DNA of 7,725 nt from Spirochaetaceae bacterium (GTDB lineage: Bacteria; Spirochaetota; Spirochaetia; DSM-27196; SKKC01). Positions within the stretch are counted from its first letter, which is position 1, and each line of letters begins with the position of its first letter. The translations under genes were made by a program, and so were the position numbers. A model generated the notes under the pieces. That model was not told the DNA's origin and did not search any database. It saw nothing but the letters and a program-made list of their open reading frames with translations. Shown here piece after piece: positions 1 through 7,271 of the stretch. The DNA lies in contig PUOG01000063.1 in the NCBI GenBank assembly GCA_003552745.1, positions 1-7,725 of the forward strand. The letters are read 5' to 3'.

Positions 1-2
1 CA

Positions 3-31
3 TTGACTGGCGGTGCGTGCGCTGCGATACT
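3..31 (+). promoter_or_regulatory. Putative sigma70-type promoter of the phospholipase C-like gene
   Basis: A TTGACT box (3-8) lies 17 bases before a GATACT box (26-31). These match the sigma70 consensus hexamers at 5 of 6 and 4 of 6 positions with ideal spacing. A start site about seven bases after the -10 box falls near base 38, leaving a leader of only about 7 bases before the ATG at 45. Prediction by eye; the window edge hides anything further upstream. Confidence 0.4.
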
Positions 32-44
32 TCCGATCTGACTC

Positions 45-1151
45 ATGCCGTCACACATTGCCCACTATGTGTTCGCTCGCGAGCTCGCTGAGCGTGCTTT
101 CGGTGAACAGGCCGGTGCGCTCACCAACGATTTCGGTTCCTTTCTCGCGCTTGGCGCACAGGGACCGGACATCTTTCTACATAATCGCCATCGCCGCCCG
201 GCAGGGTTGAACTACGGCATAATCCTGCATCGTAAGAACGCTGGCCTGTTCTGCGCAGCGCTCGTGCGCTACCGGCCACGGGAGAGTGTTTTCTCGGCTG
301 AAGGTGCGTACACCCTGGGCTGCATAAGCCATGTGGTACTCGACCGACTGCTTCATCCGTATATCAACTACCGAGCCGGTTGGGTCGAACCGAAACAGCC
401 CGAAACATACGAGTACCGTGTGAACCACCCGTTCCTCGAACGGATTATCGACGTAGCGCTGCTTCGCTCGCGGCTCGAGATGACCGTCACCGAGCTCGAT
501 TTCGCGTCGGTCATCTCGTGCGACACGCCGGACGCAGTGCGAGTCCTGCACCTCGTACGCCGTGCACTCAGAGCAGCCACGCGACGCGGTTCGCGCGATC
601 TGCTTCTCGCCCGCCGAATACGCAACGCCTATCACGATGCGATGAGCTACTATCGGCATACGAACAGCGTCGATCTCGAGCTGGCACGACGCGAACTGCA
701 GAATGCCGACGAGCCCCTCCCGTTCTGGCTCGGCATCTACCATCCTCCGACACTGCCGGATGACATCGACTTCATGAATACGCGCCGTCTTGGCTGGCGA
801 CATCCGTGCAGCGGCGAACCGTACTCGCGCGAGAGTGTCTTCGATCTCTACGAGCGTGCACTCCCGCTCGGACAGATGCTGTTCGCCGCGGCCGCCGAGG
901 CATGGGAAGGAGCACGTCCGACGGTCTCACTCTCTTCCCCGGAGAGCGCACCCGTCTTCCAATCCGCGCCCGGCCGAACGAATGATCCAATTCCGCCGCC
1001 GGCTGTATCGCTCGAACGGCTCATCGGCAACGGTGATCTCAGCGACGAGCGGATCGAAGGGGAGCCGTGTGAGCGGCGTTACTTCGACGTCTTACCGTTC
1101 GAGCAGGCGCTACAACACATTCGGGACTACGTGCTCGAAGTGCCCGGTTGA
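45..1151 (+). CDS. Zinc-dependent phospholipase C-like family protein (PF00882-type)
   Basis: A 368-residue protein that begins with the pattern of the zinc-dependent phospholipase C / S1-P1 nuclease-like superfamily. Visible elements, in order, are H4 and H7 at the extreme N-terminus, a GPDIF motif at 40-44 with the candidate ligand D42, H62, the block H96-xxx-D100-xxx-H104-P-Y, and then H128, E132 and D136. This spacing of His and Asp matches the metal-binding core of the family. Further on, N245, W251 and a P-x-SGE segment (254-258) resemble a conserved C-terminal motif of the bacterial members. No signal peptide is seen, because the critical His residues start at position 4, so the protein is probably cytoplasmic. 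Family members are predicted hydrolases of phosphodiester bonds in phospholipids, but most bacterial homologues are uncharacterised, so the substrate is unknown. Residues about 290-320 are Pro/Ser-rich and probably a linker. An in-frame TGA at 39-41 makes ATG 45 the earliest ATG. No Shine-Dalgarno sequence precedes it. The 3' end overlaps the convergent permease gene. Confidence 0.85.
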   Translation: MPSHIAHYVFARELAERAFGEQAGALTNDFGSFLALGAQGPDIFLHNRHRRPAGLNYGIILHRKNAGLFCAALVRYRPRESVFSAEGAYTLGCISHVVLDRLLHPYINYRAGWVEPKQPETYEYRVNHPFLERIIDVALLRSRLEMTVTELDFASVISCDTPDAVRVLHLVRRALRAATRRGSRDLLLARRIRNAYHDAMSYYRHTNSVDLELARRELQNADEPLPFWLGIYHPPTLPDDIDFMNTRRLGWRHPCSGEPYSRESVFDLYERALPLGQMLFAAAAEAWEGARPTVSLSSPESAPVFQSAPGRTNDPIPPPAVSLERLIGNGDLSDERIEGEPCERRYFDVLPFEQALQHIRDYVLEVPG

Positions 1152-1966
1152 TTGTGTACGAGGTACTCCGAAAGCGCATCGCCGACCGTGTTCAGCGCGA
1201 AGACACAGAGACCGAGCGCAACGCCCGGCAATATGGCTAGATGCGGGGCGATTCCCAGGTAGTTCCGCGCATCGCGAAGCATGAGTCCCCAAGTCGGTTG
1301 AGGCGGCGCGCTGCCGAGGCCGAGAAAGCTCAACGCTGCCTCGATCGTGATGCAGATGGCGAAGCTGCTCGTGGCGATTACGAGCACGTTCGGAAGCACG
1401 TTCGGTACGATGTGCATGCAGATCCGTCGAAGCGTCGGTGTGCCGAGGCCACGGGAAAGCTCGACATATCCTTCGTTCGAAACGGAGAGCGTTTCCGCAC
1501 GAACCGTGCGGGCGAATAGCGGAGCGAACATGATTCCAAGAGCGATGGAGACCTGCACCGCACCGCTTCCGAGCGCCGCGATAATCGCAACGGCAAGCAG
1601 GACACCGGGGAAGCTCAGCGCGGCATCCACCAGCAACGCGATGACCGGATCGAGTACCCGACGTTCGAGACCGGCGGCGACGCCCAACGGCACCCCGATC
1701 AGAGCGGCCAGGAGCACCCCCCCACCGGCAGTCTGAGCAGCCGCCCACGCCCCCCATGCGAGCCGGGTGGCAACGTCACGACCGAACTCGTCGGTTCCGA
1801 GCAGATGCCCTTCGCTACCCGGCGGAGCAAAGCGTCTCTCGAGGTTCTGCTCCGTCGGGCTGTACGGCGAGAGTGCGGGAACAAGAACCGCTGCCGGCGC
1901 GGCGGCAACGAGAATTGCGACGGCAAATACTCTGATTCCGCGACCGCGGCGACGGTACCGACTCAT
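1127..1966 (-). CDS. ABC transporter permease, DppC/OppC type
   Basis: A 279-residue inner-membrane permease, one half of the channel of a peptide/nickel-class importer. It has a basic N-terminus (R5-R9), a first membrane segment at about 12-30, then the OppC hallmark LLGTDEFGRD (55-64). About five further hydrophobic segments follow. The cytoplasmic coupling (EAA-type) loop spans about 165-190, with G173 and the HIVPN end. The family signatures LSFLGLG (212-218) and PTWG (224-227) are present. Length is normal for the family. It is the last gene of the operon and is separated from the other permease gene by three genes. Its ATG overlaps the stop of the binding-protein gene as ATGA (1963-1966). 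No strong ribosome binding site is visible, so it probably relies on translational coupling. Its 3' end overlaps the convergent phospholipase-like gene by 25 bp. Confidence 0.93.
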   Translation of the reverse strand: MSRYRRRGRGIRVFAVAILVAAAPAAVLVPALSPYSPTEQNLERRFAPPGSEGHLLGTDEFGRDVATRLAWGAWAAAQTAGGGVLLAALIGVPLGVAAGLERRVLDPVIALLVDAALSFPGVLLAVAIIAALGSGAVQVSIALGIMFAPLFARTVRAETLSVSNEGYVELSRGLGTPTLRRICMHIVPNVLPNVLVIATSSFAICITIEAALSFLGLGSAPPQPTWGLMLRDARNYLGIAPHLAILPGVALGLCVFALNTVGDALSEYLVHNQPGTSST

Positions 1967-3474
1967 TCGTTCTCGAAATGGACCCGGCGGAAATCGTACG
2001 TGTCGAGCTTACCGTCCATATGAAAGCCGGTAACGTTGCGCCGCAGCCCCATATAGCGGTAGTTGGTACCGGTGAAGACCATCGGTACCTCATCAGCGAG
2101 GATTTCGAGTGCTGCTGCGTAAAGCTCCTGACGCTCGTCAATGTCCGCCGTGCGCCGGGCCGAGCGGACAAGCTCGTTGAACTCGGCGTTCTGCCACCCG
2201 GTATAGAAGCGCTCGGAGGTGAGGCTTCCAAGTCGCCCGTCAGGGTCAAGTTTACCGGTGTGGCCGATTACCGTCAGATCGAAGTCTGCGTCTCCGTACA
2301 CGTCGCTCAACCAGGTTGACCACTCGAGCAGCTTCAGTTCGACATCGAGTCCGACATCTTCGAGCATTTGCTGGTATAGCTGGCCGGCGTTGACGTGAGC
2401 CTCGTAGTTCTGCGGTACGGCGATCGTAAGGGTGCGGTCGACTTCGTCACCTGCCTCGGCCAGCAGCTCCCGGGCGGCATCGGGATCGTACGGGTAGCGG
2501 TCCGAGAAATCGCGGTGGTAGATATCGCCGGTGTCCATGAAGGTTCCACCGACCTCTCCGCCGCCGTACGCGATGTCCAGTATCTGCTGCTTGTTCACCG
2601 CGTGGTTGATCGCCCGCCTGACATCGATGTTGTCGAGCGGTGCGCGTCGTGTGTTCATCGACAACACCATCACAAGGCTCGATAGTGTCTCGTCGAGACG
2701 CGTCTCGGGATGCTCACGCACCTGATCGAGATCTTCGGGCTGCACAGTGTCGATTACATCGAAATCGCCGGTCAGAAGCGCCTGCAGCTGCACCGACGGC
2801 TCTTCGATGATATAAAAGGTCACCGCGTCGATCCGAGGCGTGTCGTCCATCCAGTACCCGTTATGCCGGTCAAGCACTATGCGGCTGTCCTGGACCCATT
2901 CGCGAAATCGGAACGGTCCAGTCCCGACCGGCACCGCTCCGAACTCGTGTTCCTCCTCGATGAGGTCGGCCGGTAGAACGGCGCTCCAGCTGCTCGCCAG
3001 CGATGCAAGCAACGGAGCGTACGGCTCGCTAAGGGTGAACCTCACCGTAAGATCGTCGATCGACTGAATGTCCTTGATCGGACCAAGCTCGTCGGCATTG
3101 GGGGATGCGAACTCCTCATCGAGCATCCGTTCGAACGTTGCCACCACGTCGTCGGCGGTCAGATCGGCACCGTGGTGAAATCTGACCCCTTCGCGCAGAT
3201 GGAACGTGTAGACCGTCGCATCTTCGTTCGCTTCCCAGCTCTCGGCGAGGGCGGGAACGAGTTCTCCGTCCACATCCGGTTCTATCAGCGTATCGTAGAG
3301 ACTTCGCGCCACCTGAAAGGTCAGCGTTCCCGGAGTCGCCTGCGGGTCCAGCGTATCCGGATTACCGCTCATGGCGATACGAATGGACTCCTCATCTCTC
3401 TCGCCCTGACCGTACGCGAACAGCTGCGAGGCTCCAAGTGTGGCAATCAGCAGTATGGTAAGCAAGCGCTTCAT
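1963..3474 (-). CDS. ABC transporter solute-binding protein, family 5 (peptide/nickel/opine type)
   Basis: A 503-residue extracytoplasmic binding protein that captures the substrate and delivers it to the permease pair. Residues 1-20 form a signal peptide (K2, R3, hydrophobic 4-20, likely cleavage near A20). There is no lipobox, and I see no cysteine anywhere in the protein, so it should be a soluble periplasmic protein rather than a lipoprotein. The mature part starts with the SBP_bac_5 landmark GNPDTLDP (37-44), then the LAESWE block (76-81) and a FHLREGVRFH segment (91-100). It ends with the usual NVTGF motif and a DFRRV-type tail. Length is typical of DppA/OppA relatives. A strong GGAGGG site (3481-3486) inside the end of the upstream ATPase gene sits 6 bases before the ATG, the clearest ribosome binding site in the operon and consistent with high output of binding protein. 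The gene starts 2 bases after the ATPase stop. Dipeptides, oligopeptides, nickel chelates, opines and sugars are all family substrates, and sequence alone does not choose among them. Confidence 0.93.
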   Translation of the reverse strand: MKRLLTILLIATLGASQLFAYGQGERDEESIRIAMSGNPDTLDPQATPGTLTFQVARSLYDTLIEPDVDGELVPALAESWEANEDATVYTFHLREGVRFHHGADLTADDVVATFERMLDEEFASPNADELGPIKDIQSIDDLTVRFTLSEPYAPLLASLASSWSAVLPADLIEEEHEFGAVPVGTGPFRFREWVQDSRIVLDRHNGYWMDDTPRIDAVTFYIIEEPSVQLQALLTGDFDVIDTVQPEDLDQVREHPETRLDETLSSLVMVLSMNTRRAPLDNIDVRRAINHAVNKQQILDIAYGGGEVGGTFMDTGDIYHRDFSDRYPYDPDAARELLAEAGDEVDRTLTIAVPQNYEAHVNAGQLYQQMLEDVGLDVELKLLEWSTWLSDVYGDADFDLTVIGHTGKLDPDGRLGSLTSERFYTGWQNAEFNELVRSARRTADIDERQELYAAALEILADEVPMVFTGTNYRYMGLRRNVTGFHMDGKLDTYDFRRVHFENE

Positions 3475-3476
3475 TT

Positions 3477-4466
3477 CTATCCCTCCGGATCGTTATCGCC
3501 CCATGCGCTCCACACCGAATTATCGGGTCGACGCAGCAGACGTGGGACCGCGGCTATAAGGGTTCTCGTATACTCGTACTCCGGCTCTTCGAAAAGCCTT
3601 ACACGCTCATTACACTCAATAAGTCGCCCATCGCGCAAGACACCGGCGGTGTCACAGAGGTCGGCTACGACGGCGAGGTCATGGCTCACAACGACGAGTG
3701 TGAGACCGAGCTCCTCGCGAAGCCGCTGGAGTACGCGGATCACCTTCGCCGCAACGCTCGCATCGAGGCTGGCGGTCGGCTCATCGAGCAGCAGGAGATC
3801 GGGTTCGGCGGCAAGCGCGCGAGCAATGCAGATGCGTTGCCTCTGACCGCCGGAGAACTCCGCCGGTCGCTTGAACGCGTCTGAACCGTCGAGCCCGACG
3901 TGCTCGAGCAACTCGACGACACGGTCGAATCGTGCCGATAGAATCCGGTTGCACGGGCGCAACCGCGCGGCACCGCGAAAGGGAGAGCGACGGTTCGATG
4001 CGTCGGCCGGATCCGCCGGATCTTTCCTCCGCTTCTCGACACCGCGTTCGACGCTCGCCGTACCCGGTACCGACTCCGCCGCCATCAACGCCTCGGCGAC
4101 GCTCGTGCCGATAGGAAGCCGCGGATTGAGCGTACCGCCGGTATTCTGAGGTACGAGCTGGCGACGGCGCCGTTCGGCGCGGCGCGCCGTGCGTACGGCA
4201 GGACGCACGCCCTCGAGCCGAGCGAGATCGACCCCGCCACATACGATGCGTCCGGCGGCGAGCGGAACGTACCCCGCAATTGCACGAATGAGAGAGCTCT
4301 TGCCCGCCCCGCTCTCGCCGACAAGGCCGAAAGAGCCGCCCGGTTCCACCGAGAAGCTAACATCTCGCACCGCAACTATGCGCTCGCCGCGATGGGCACC
4401 ACGATAACTCACGGTTGCCTCACGGACGTCGAGTCGCCGTTTTTCGTTCCGGAGCTCATGTTTCAC
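3477..4466 (-). CDS. ABC transporter ATP-binding protein, DppF/OppF type, with internal insertion and short C-terminus
   Basis: A 329-residue nucleotide-binding subunit that, with the upstream OppD-type ATPase, should power the importer from the cytoplasmic face. Walker A is GESGAGKS (50-57), the Q-loop glutamine is Q107 followed by TLNPR, the signature is FSGGQRQR (204-211), Walker B is LLLLDEP (224-230) and the switch histidine is H262, so it looks catalytically complete. Two things are odd. The distance from the Q-loop Gln to the signature is 97 residues, against 58 in its partner here, which implies an Arg/Pro/Asp-rich insertion of about 40 residues at roughly 131-178. The protein also ends soon after the PEYEYTRTLIAAVP segment, so it lacks the C-terminal cysteine-rich oligo_HPY domain, resembling NikE-length proteins in that respect. 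The start is GTG at 4466, overlapping the partner gene by 11 bases. A GGGGG run (4473-4477) six bases upstream may serve as a weak ribosome binding site. Confidence 0.9.
   Translation of the reverse strand: MKHELRNEKRRLDVREATVSYRGAHRGERIVAVRDVSFSVEPGGSFGLVGESGAGKSSLIRAIAGYVPLAAGRIVCGGVDLARLEGVRPAVRTARRAERRRRQLVPQNTGGTLNPRLPIGTSVAEALMAAESVPGTASVERGVEKRRKDPADPADASNRRSPFRGAARLRPCNRILSARFDRVVELLEHVGLDGSDAFKRPAEFSGGQRQRICIARALAAEPDLLLLDEPTASLDASVAAKVIRVLQRLREELGLTLVVVSHDLAVVADLCDTAGVLRDGRLIECNERVRLFEEPEYEYTRTLIAAVPRLLRRPDNSVWSAWGDNDPEG
3946..3965. repeat. Perfect inverted repeat inside the OppF-type insertion
   Basis: Seven bases, CGGTTGC (3946-3952), are followed by a 6-base loop and the exact reverse complement GCAACCG (3959-3965). 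It lies within the stretch coding for the extra residues of the OppF-type ATPase. No T-run follows on either strand, so it does not look like a terminator. A 7-bp stem can occur by chance in GC-rich DNA. Confidence 0.4.
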
Positions 4467-5469
4467 CGGCTACCCCCGCGACTCGAGTCGCCACATGACA
4501 CGCAACCCGCGAGTAGCCGGAATCCCCGCCGTGCGCTACCAGTTCGGGCACCGCCGTCCGGCAAAGCTCCTCCGCGGCGGGGCATCGCGTGTGAAAAGGA
4601 CATCCATCCGGGATCGCCTTCAGCGCCGGTGGTGCTCCCGGGATAATGAGCGGCGGCGTATCCACCGGCGCGATATCGCCGAGTTGGGGGCGAGCACGCA
4701 GGAGAGCCTGTGTGTACGGGTGACGTGGTCTCCTGAATATCTCCTCGGACGATGCCTGTTCGGCGATGCTGCCGGCGTACAGCACGGACACGCTATCGGC
4801 GTATCGCTCGACGACCGCCAGATCGTGACTGACCAGGAGCACCGCGAGCCCCAGATCGCGACGCAGCTCATCAATCAGCTCGAGCACCGACTTCTGAACG
4901 GTAGCGTCGAGGGCGGTCGTCGGCTCATCCGCCACAAGCAGCTCGGGTGAACATATGACCGCCGCGGCGATCGCAACCCGTTGAGCCATTCCCCCCGACA
5001 ATTCATGCGGATAACGTCGGAGAACAGAGCGCGCCGGTGTAAGGCCGACACGCTCCGCGATAGCCTCCGCTTTTCGATACGCTTCACTCCGGCTGCACTC
5101 GGTGTGTATGCGGAGCGCCTCGACAATCTGTCGACCGACGCGAATCGACGGGCTCAGATGCGCTCCCGGCTCCTGGAATATCATGCCGACACGACCGCCA
5201 CGGAAACGGTGAAGCCGACGTTCCGCGAGCTGCGAAACATCGACCCCGCCGACTCGGATGTTCCCGGCCGCGATGCGCATCGCGTAGGGGCCGAGGCGCA
5301 GAATCGCCCGACAGGTCAGGCTCTTACCGCTTCCCGACTCTCCAACAAGGGCATGGAGCTCACCCGGCGCAATCCGCATCGAGAAATCGCGCACCGGAAA
5401 CAGCGGCGATCCATCCTCACCGTGCAAAGTGAGTGTAAGTGAGTCGATCTCCAGTGCAGGTTCACTCAT
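4456..5469 (-). CDS. ABC transporter ATP-binding protein, DppD/OppD type with C-terminal oligo_HPY domain
   Basis: A 337-residue cytoplasmic ATPase subunit of the importer. Walker A is GESGSGKS (43-50), the Q-loop is IFQEP with Q99, the signature is LSGGMAQR (157-164), Walker B is LLVADEP (177-183) and the switch histidine is H215. After HPYTQALL (250-257) comes the oligo_HPY C-terminal domain, with cysteines C290, C296, C303 and C324. In structurally characterised DppD/OppD proteins such cysteines bind a [4Fe-4S] cluster, and the pattern here fits. The frame stays open far upstream to 6189, but the extra residues are only a shadow of the permease gene. The true start is ATG 5469, because the protein then begins at the usual family position, the ATG overlaps the permease stop as ATGA (5466-5469), and a GGAG site (5476-5479) lies 6 bases upstream. 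Confidence 0.93.
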   Translation of the reverse strand: MSEPALEIDSLTLTLHGEDGSPLFPVRDFSMRIAPGELHALVGESGSGKSLTCRAILRLGPYAMRIAAGNIRVGGVDVSQLAERRLHRFRGGRVGMIFQEPGAHLSPSIRVGRQIVEALRIHTECSRSEAYRKAEAIAERVGLTPARSVLRRYPHELSGGMAQRVAIAAAVICSPELLVADEPTTALDATVQKSVLELIDELRRDLGLAVLLVSHDLAVVERYADSVSVLYAGSIAEQASSEEIFRRPRHPYTQALLRARPQLGDIAPVDTPPLIIPGAPPALKAIPDGCPFHTRCPAAEELCRTAVPELVAHGGDSGYSRVACHVATRVAGVAGET

Positions 5470-6398
5470 CGGAAGCTCCGAATGCGGGGATCGGCGATCG
5501 TATAGAGGATATCGGCGACGAAATTGATGACCGAGAAGCAGACGGCGATGAGCATCACTCCGGCCTGTACAACCGGAAAATCGCGCTGAAAGACCGCCGT
5601 GAGAATCAGACGTCCGAGACCGGGCATAGAGAAAACCTGCTCGATCACGATCGACCCGCCGAGGAGGTATCCGAGCTGCACAGCCGCGACGGTGATCACC
5701 GGCAGCATGGCGTTGGGAAGCACGTGGCCCACCAGCAGTCGTGCCCCCGAAACACCACGAGCCCGGATTCCTTCGATGTACTGCTCTCTCAGTTCGGCAC
5801 GGACGCTCGCCCGCACTACCCTCGCCAGGAGCGCCGCGCGCGAAACGGCGAGCGCAACGGCCGGGAGAATGAAGTGCATGGCCGTAGTCGCTCCGAAAAG
5901 CGGAAGAACCCGGAGCGTGACCGAGAAAACGAGAAGCAGGATAATGCCGACCCAGAAATCGGGTATCGCCAGACCGGCGTGCGAGAACGCTCCGAGGGCG
6001 CGATCGGCGAGGCCGTGCGGGCGTATCGCCGCGACCAGTCCGAAGGGAAGCGCAATCAGCAATGTGAGGGCGAAAGCACTGCCGGCGAGCGTAGCGGTGA
6101 TCGGCAAACGCTCGGCGATCATCGCGGAAACCGGACGATTGCGGGTCAGTGAGGTACCGAGATCGCCCCTCGAGAGCCCACCGAGCCATTCGATGAACTG
6201 CACGGCAATCGGACGATCGGTTCCCAGTCGAAGCCTGATCAGTTCCACGCGTTCGGGTGCCGCATCCAAACCGGCAATCACCGCTGCGGGGTCACCCGGC
6301 ACAACGCGCAGAACGACGAAACTGATGGTCACGACAAGCAGAACGGTAAGGACCATCCGGCCGCCGGATCGAAATATCCGTTGTGCTGATGCCCGCAT
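5466..6398 (-). CDS. ABC transporter permease, DppB/OppB type
   Basis: A 310-residue inner-membrane permease, the second half of the importer channel. Residues about 14-32 form the first membrane segment, followed by the family motif VPGDP (33-37) and a periplasmic region containing GDLGTSL (78-84). About five further hydrophobic stretches follow. LPLFG (165-169) matches the conserved LP-x-x-G motif. The EAA-type coupling loop lies at about 205-230 (EQYIEGIRARG, then HVLPNA), and contacts the ATPases in this family. VIEQVFSMPGLGRL (251-264) and the terminal NFVADILY/DPR segment (292-305) are further hallmarks. Length is normal. The start codon overlaps the stop of the SDR gene by one base, as TAATG (6396-6400). 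The only possible ribosome binding site is a weak GGGG run, so expression probably depends on coupling to the SDR gene. It is the first transporter gene of the operon and far from its usual DppC partner. Confidence 0.93.
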   Translation of the reverse strand: MRASAQRIFRSGGRMVLTVLLVVTISFVVLRVVPGDPAAVIAGLDAAPERVELIRLRLGTDRPIAVQFIEWLGGLSRGDLGTSLTRNRPVSAMIAERLPITATLAGSAFALTLLIALPFGLVAAIRPHGLADRALGAFSHAGLAIPDFWVGIILLLVFSVTLRVLPLFGATTAMHFILPAVALAVSRAALLARVVRASVRAELREQYIEGIRARGVSGARLLVGHVLPNAMLPVITVAAVQLGYLLGGSIVIEQVFSMPGLGRLILTAVFQRDFPVVQAGVMLIAVCFSVINFVADILYTIADPRIRSFR

Positions 6399-7210
6399 TA
6401 CGCCCCGCTTCTCGTTGCCTGAAATCTCCGGACGGCACGGACGACCACGCCCCGGGGAAGGAAGCGTGAGAGAAAGATGAGAACCCGGTAAGGCAGACCG
6501 TGGATCGCGACCCGACGGCCTCGCATCATCGCTCGATATCCGTAGCGTGCCACCGAAGCCGCCGACGGCATGAGCCGGTTATTGAGGGCAGGAACATCTT
6601 CTACCCCGGCCGTCTCCTGGAATCCGCTTCGCGTCGGCCCGGGACACAGCGCGGTCACATTGATGCCTTCCGGCCGCAGCTCCTCCGCAAGCGCCTCTGA
6701 AAACGAAAGCACATACGCTTTCGTTGCGTAGTAGACGGCCATCAACGGACCCGCCTGGAATGAGGCGACGCTTGCGAGATTAAGAATGCATCCTCCACCG
6801 CGACTGATCATCGACGGTACGAGCAATCGAGTAAGCTCGGTAAGAGCCTCCACGTTCACCCGTATCATCAATCGGTTCTTCTCCCAGTCCGAATCGACGA
6901 ACGGGGAGAGGTCGCCGAGTCCGGCACTGTTCACCAGCGCATCAACCTCGATATCCTCCCGCGAAAGAACCTCCACCAGATCACGCGCGGCATCCGGCTG
7001 CGCAAGATCGATCGGTACAACCTGAACGCTGACGCCGCGCTGACCCGATTCCGAACCGATAAGCTCCTCGGCCAGCTCCCGGAGCTTCGACTCGCGGCGT
7101 GCCACGAGTACGAGATTCCACCCGTCGGCAGCCATAACGCGGGCCAGTTCCCGACCGATACCGGCGCTGGCGCCGGTAATGAGCGCGGTACGCTTTTCCA
7201 TCACACTCAT
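6398..7210 (-). CDS. Short-chain dehydrogenase/reductase (classical SDR, COG0300/DltE-like)
   Basis: A 270-residue NAD(P)-dependent oxidoreductase. The Rossmann cofactor motif TGASAGIG is at 12-19. R38-R39 after the second beta strand suggests a preference for NADP(H). NSAG (94-97) replaces the usual NNAG. The catalytic set is N119, S147, Y160 and K164 (YxxxK), followed by CPGPT (189-193). The C-terminus (about 241-264) is hydrophobic and basic, as in many COG0300 proteins, and may associate with membrane. The substrate is unknown. ATG 7210 gives a normal SDR N-terminus. ATG 7201 and ATG 7231 are in-frame alternatives, none has a well-placed Shine-Dalgarno, and longer extensions only mirror the divergent gene. 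It is the first gene of the operon and its TAA overlaps the permease ATG. Coupling to the transporter could mean that it modifies the imported compound, but this is inference. Confidence 0.9.
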   Translation of the reverse strand: MSVMEKRTALITGASAGIGRELARVMAADGWNLVLVARRESKLRELAEELIGSESGQRGVSVQVVPIDLAQPDAARDLVEVLSREDIEVDALVNSAGLGDLSPFVDSDWEKNRLMIRVNVEALTELTRLLVPSMISRGGGCILNLASVASFQAGPLMAVYYATKAYVLSFSEALAEELRPEGINVTALCPGPTRSGFQETAGVEDVPALNNRLMPSAASVARYGYRAMMRGRRVAIHGLPYRVLIFLSRFLPRGVVVRAVRRFQATRSGA

Positions 7211-7241
7211 GTTCGCGGAAGCATACACCATTCCTCGATCG

Positions 7242-7271
7242 ATCACACCACGGGATGAACTCGATTGACAA
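7242..7271 (-). promoter_or_regulatory. Possible promoter of the SDR-ABC transporter operon
   Basis: On the minus strand, TTGTCA (7266-7271, 5 of 6 to the -35 consensus) is followed after 18 bases by TGTGAT (7242-7247, 4 of 6 to the -10 consensus). A start near 7235 would leave a leader of about 25 bases before ATG 7210. The palindrome GATCGATC (7237-7244) overlaps the -10 region and start site and could be an operator or chance. A weak match made by eye. Confidence 0.25.

Noticed and set aside
177..803. 208-codon minus-strand open frame within the phospholipase-like gene
   Set aside because: It is antisense to a gene with a full set of conserved metal ligands, and its own translation has no recognisable motif.
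3172..3846. 224-codon plus-strand open frame opposite the binding-protein and OppF-type genes
   Set aside because: It spans the junction of two well-supported genes on the other strand and shows no recognisable domain or ribosome binding site.
3946..3965. Hairpin as an intrinsic terminator inside the operon
   Set aside because: No T-run follows on either strand and it lies inside an intact ATPase reading frame.
5470..6189. Same-strand open frame continuing 240 codons upstream of the OppD-type ATPase
   Set aside because: It overlaps the permease gene in another frame, its translation is Arg/Ser-rich with no family features, and ATG 5469 has its own ribosome binding site and normal domain start.
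5439..6480. Two long plus-strand open frames (5439-6152 and 5599-6480) opposite the DppB-type permease
   Set aside because: Their low-complexity, charged or Arg/Ser-rich translations and complete overlap with a strongly supported gene mark them as GC-rich antisense shadows.
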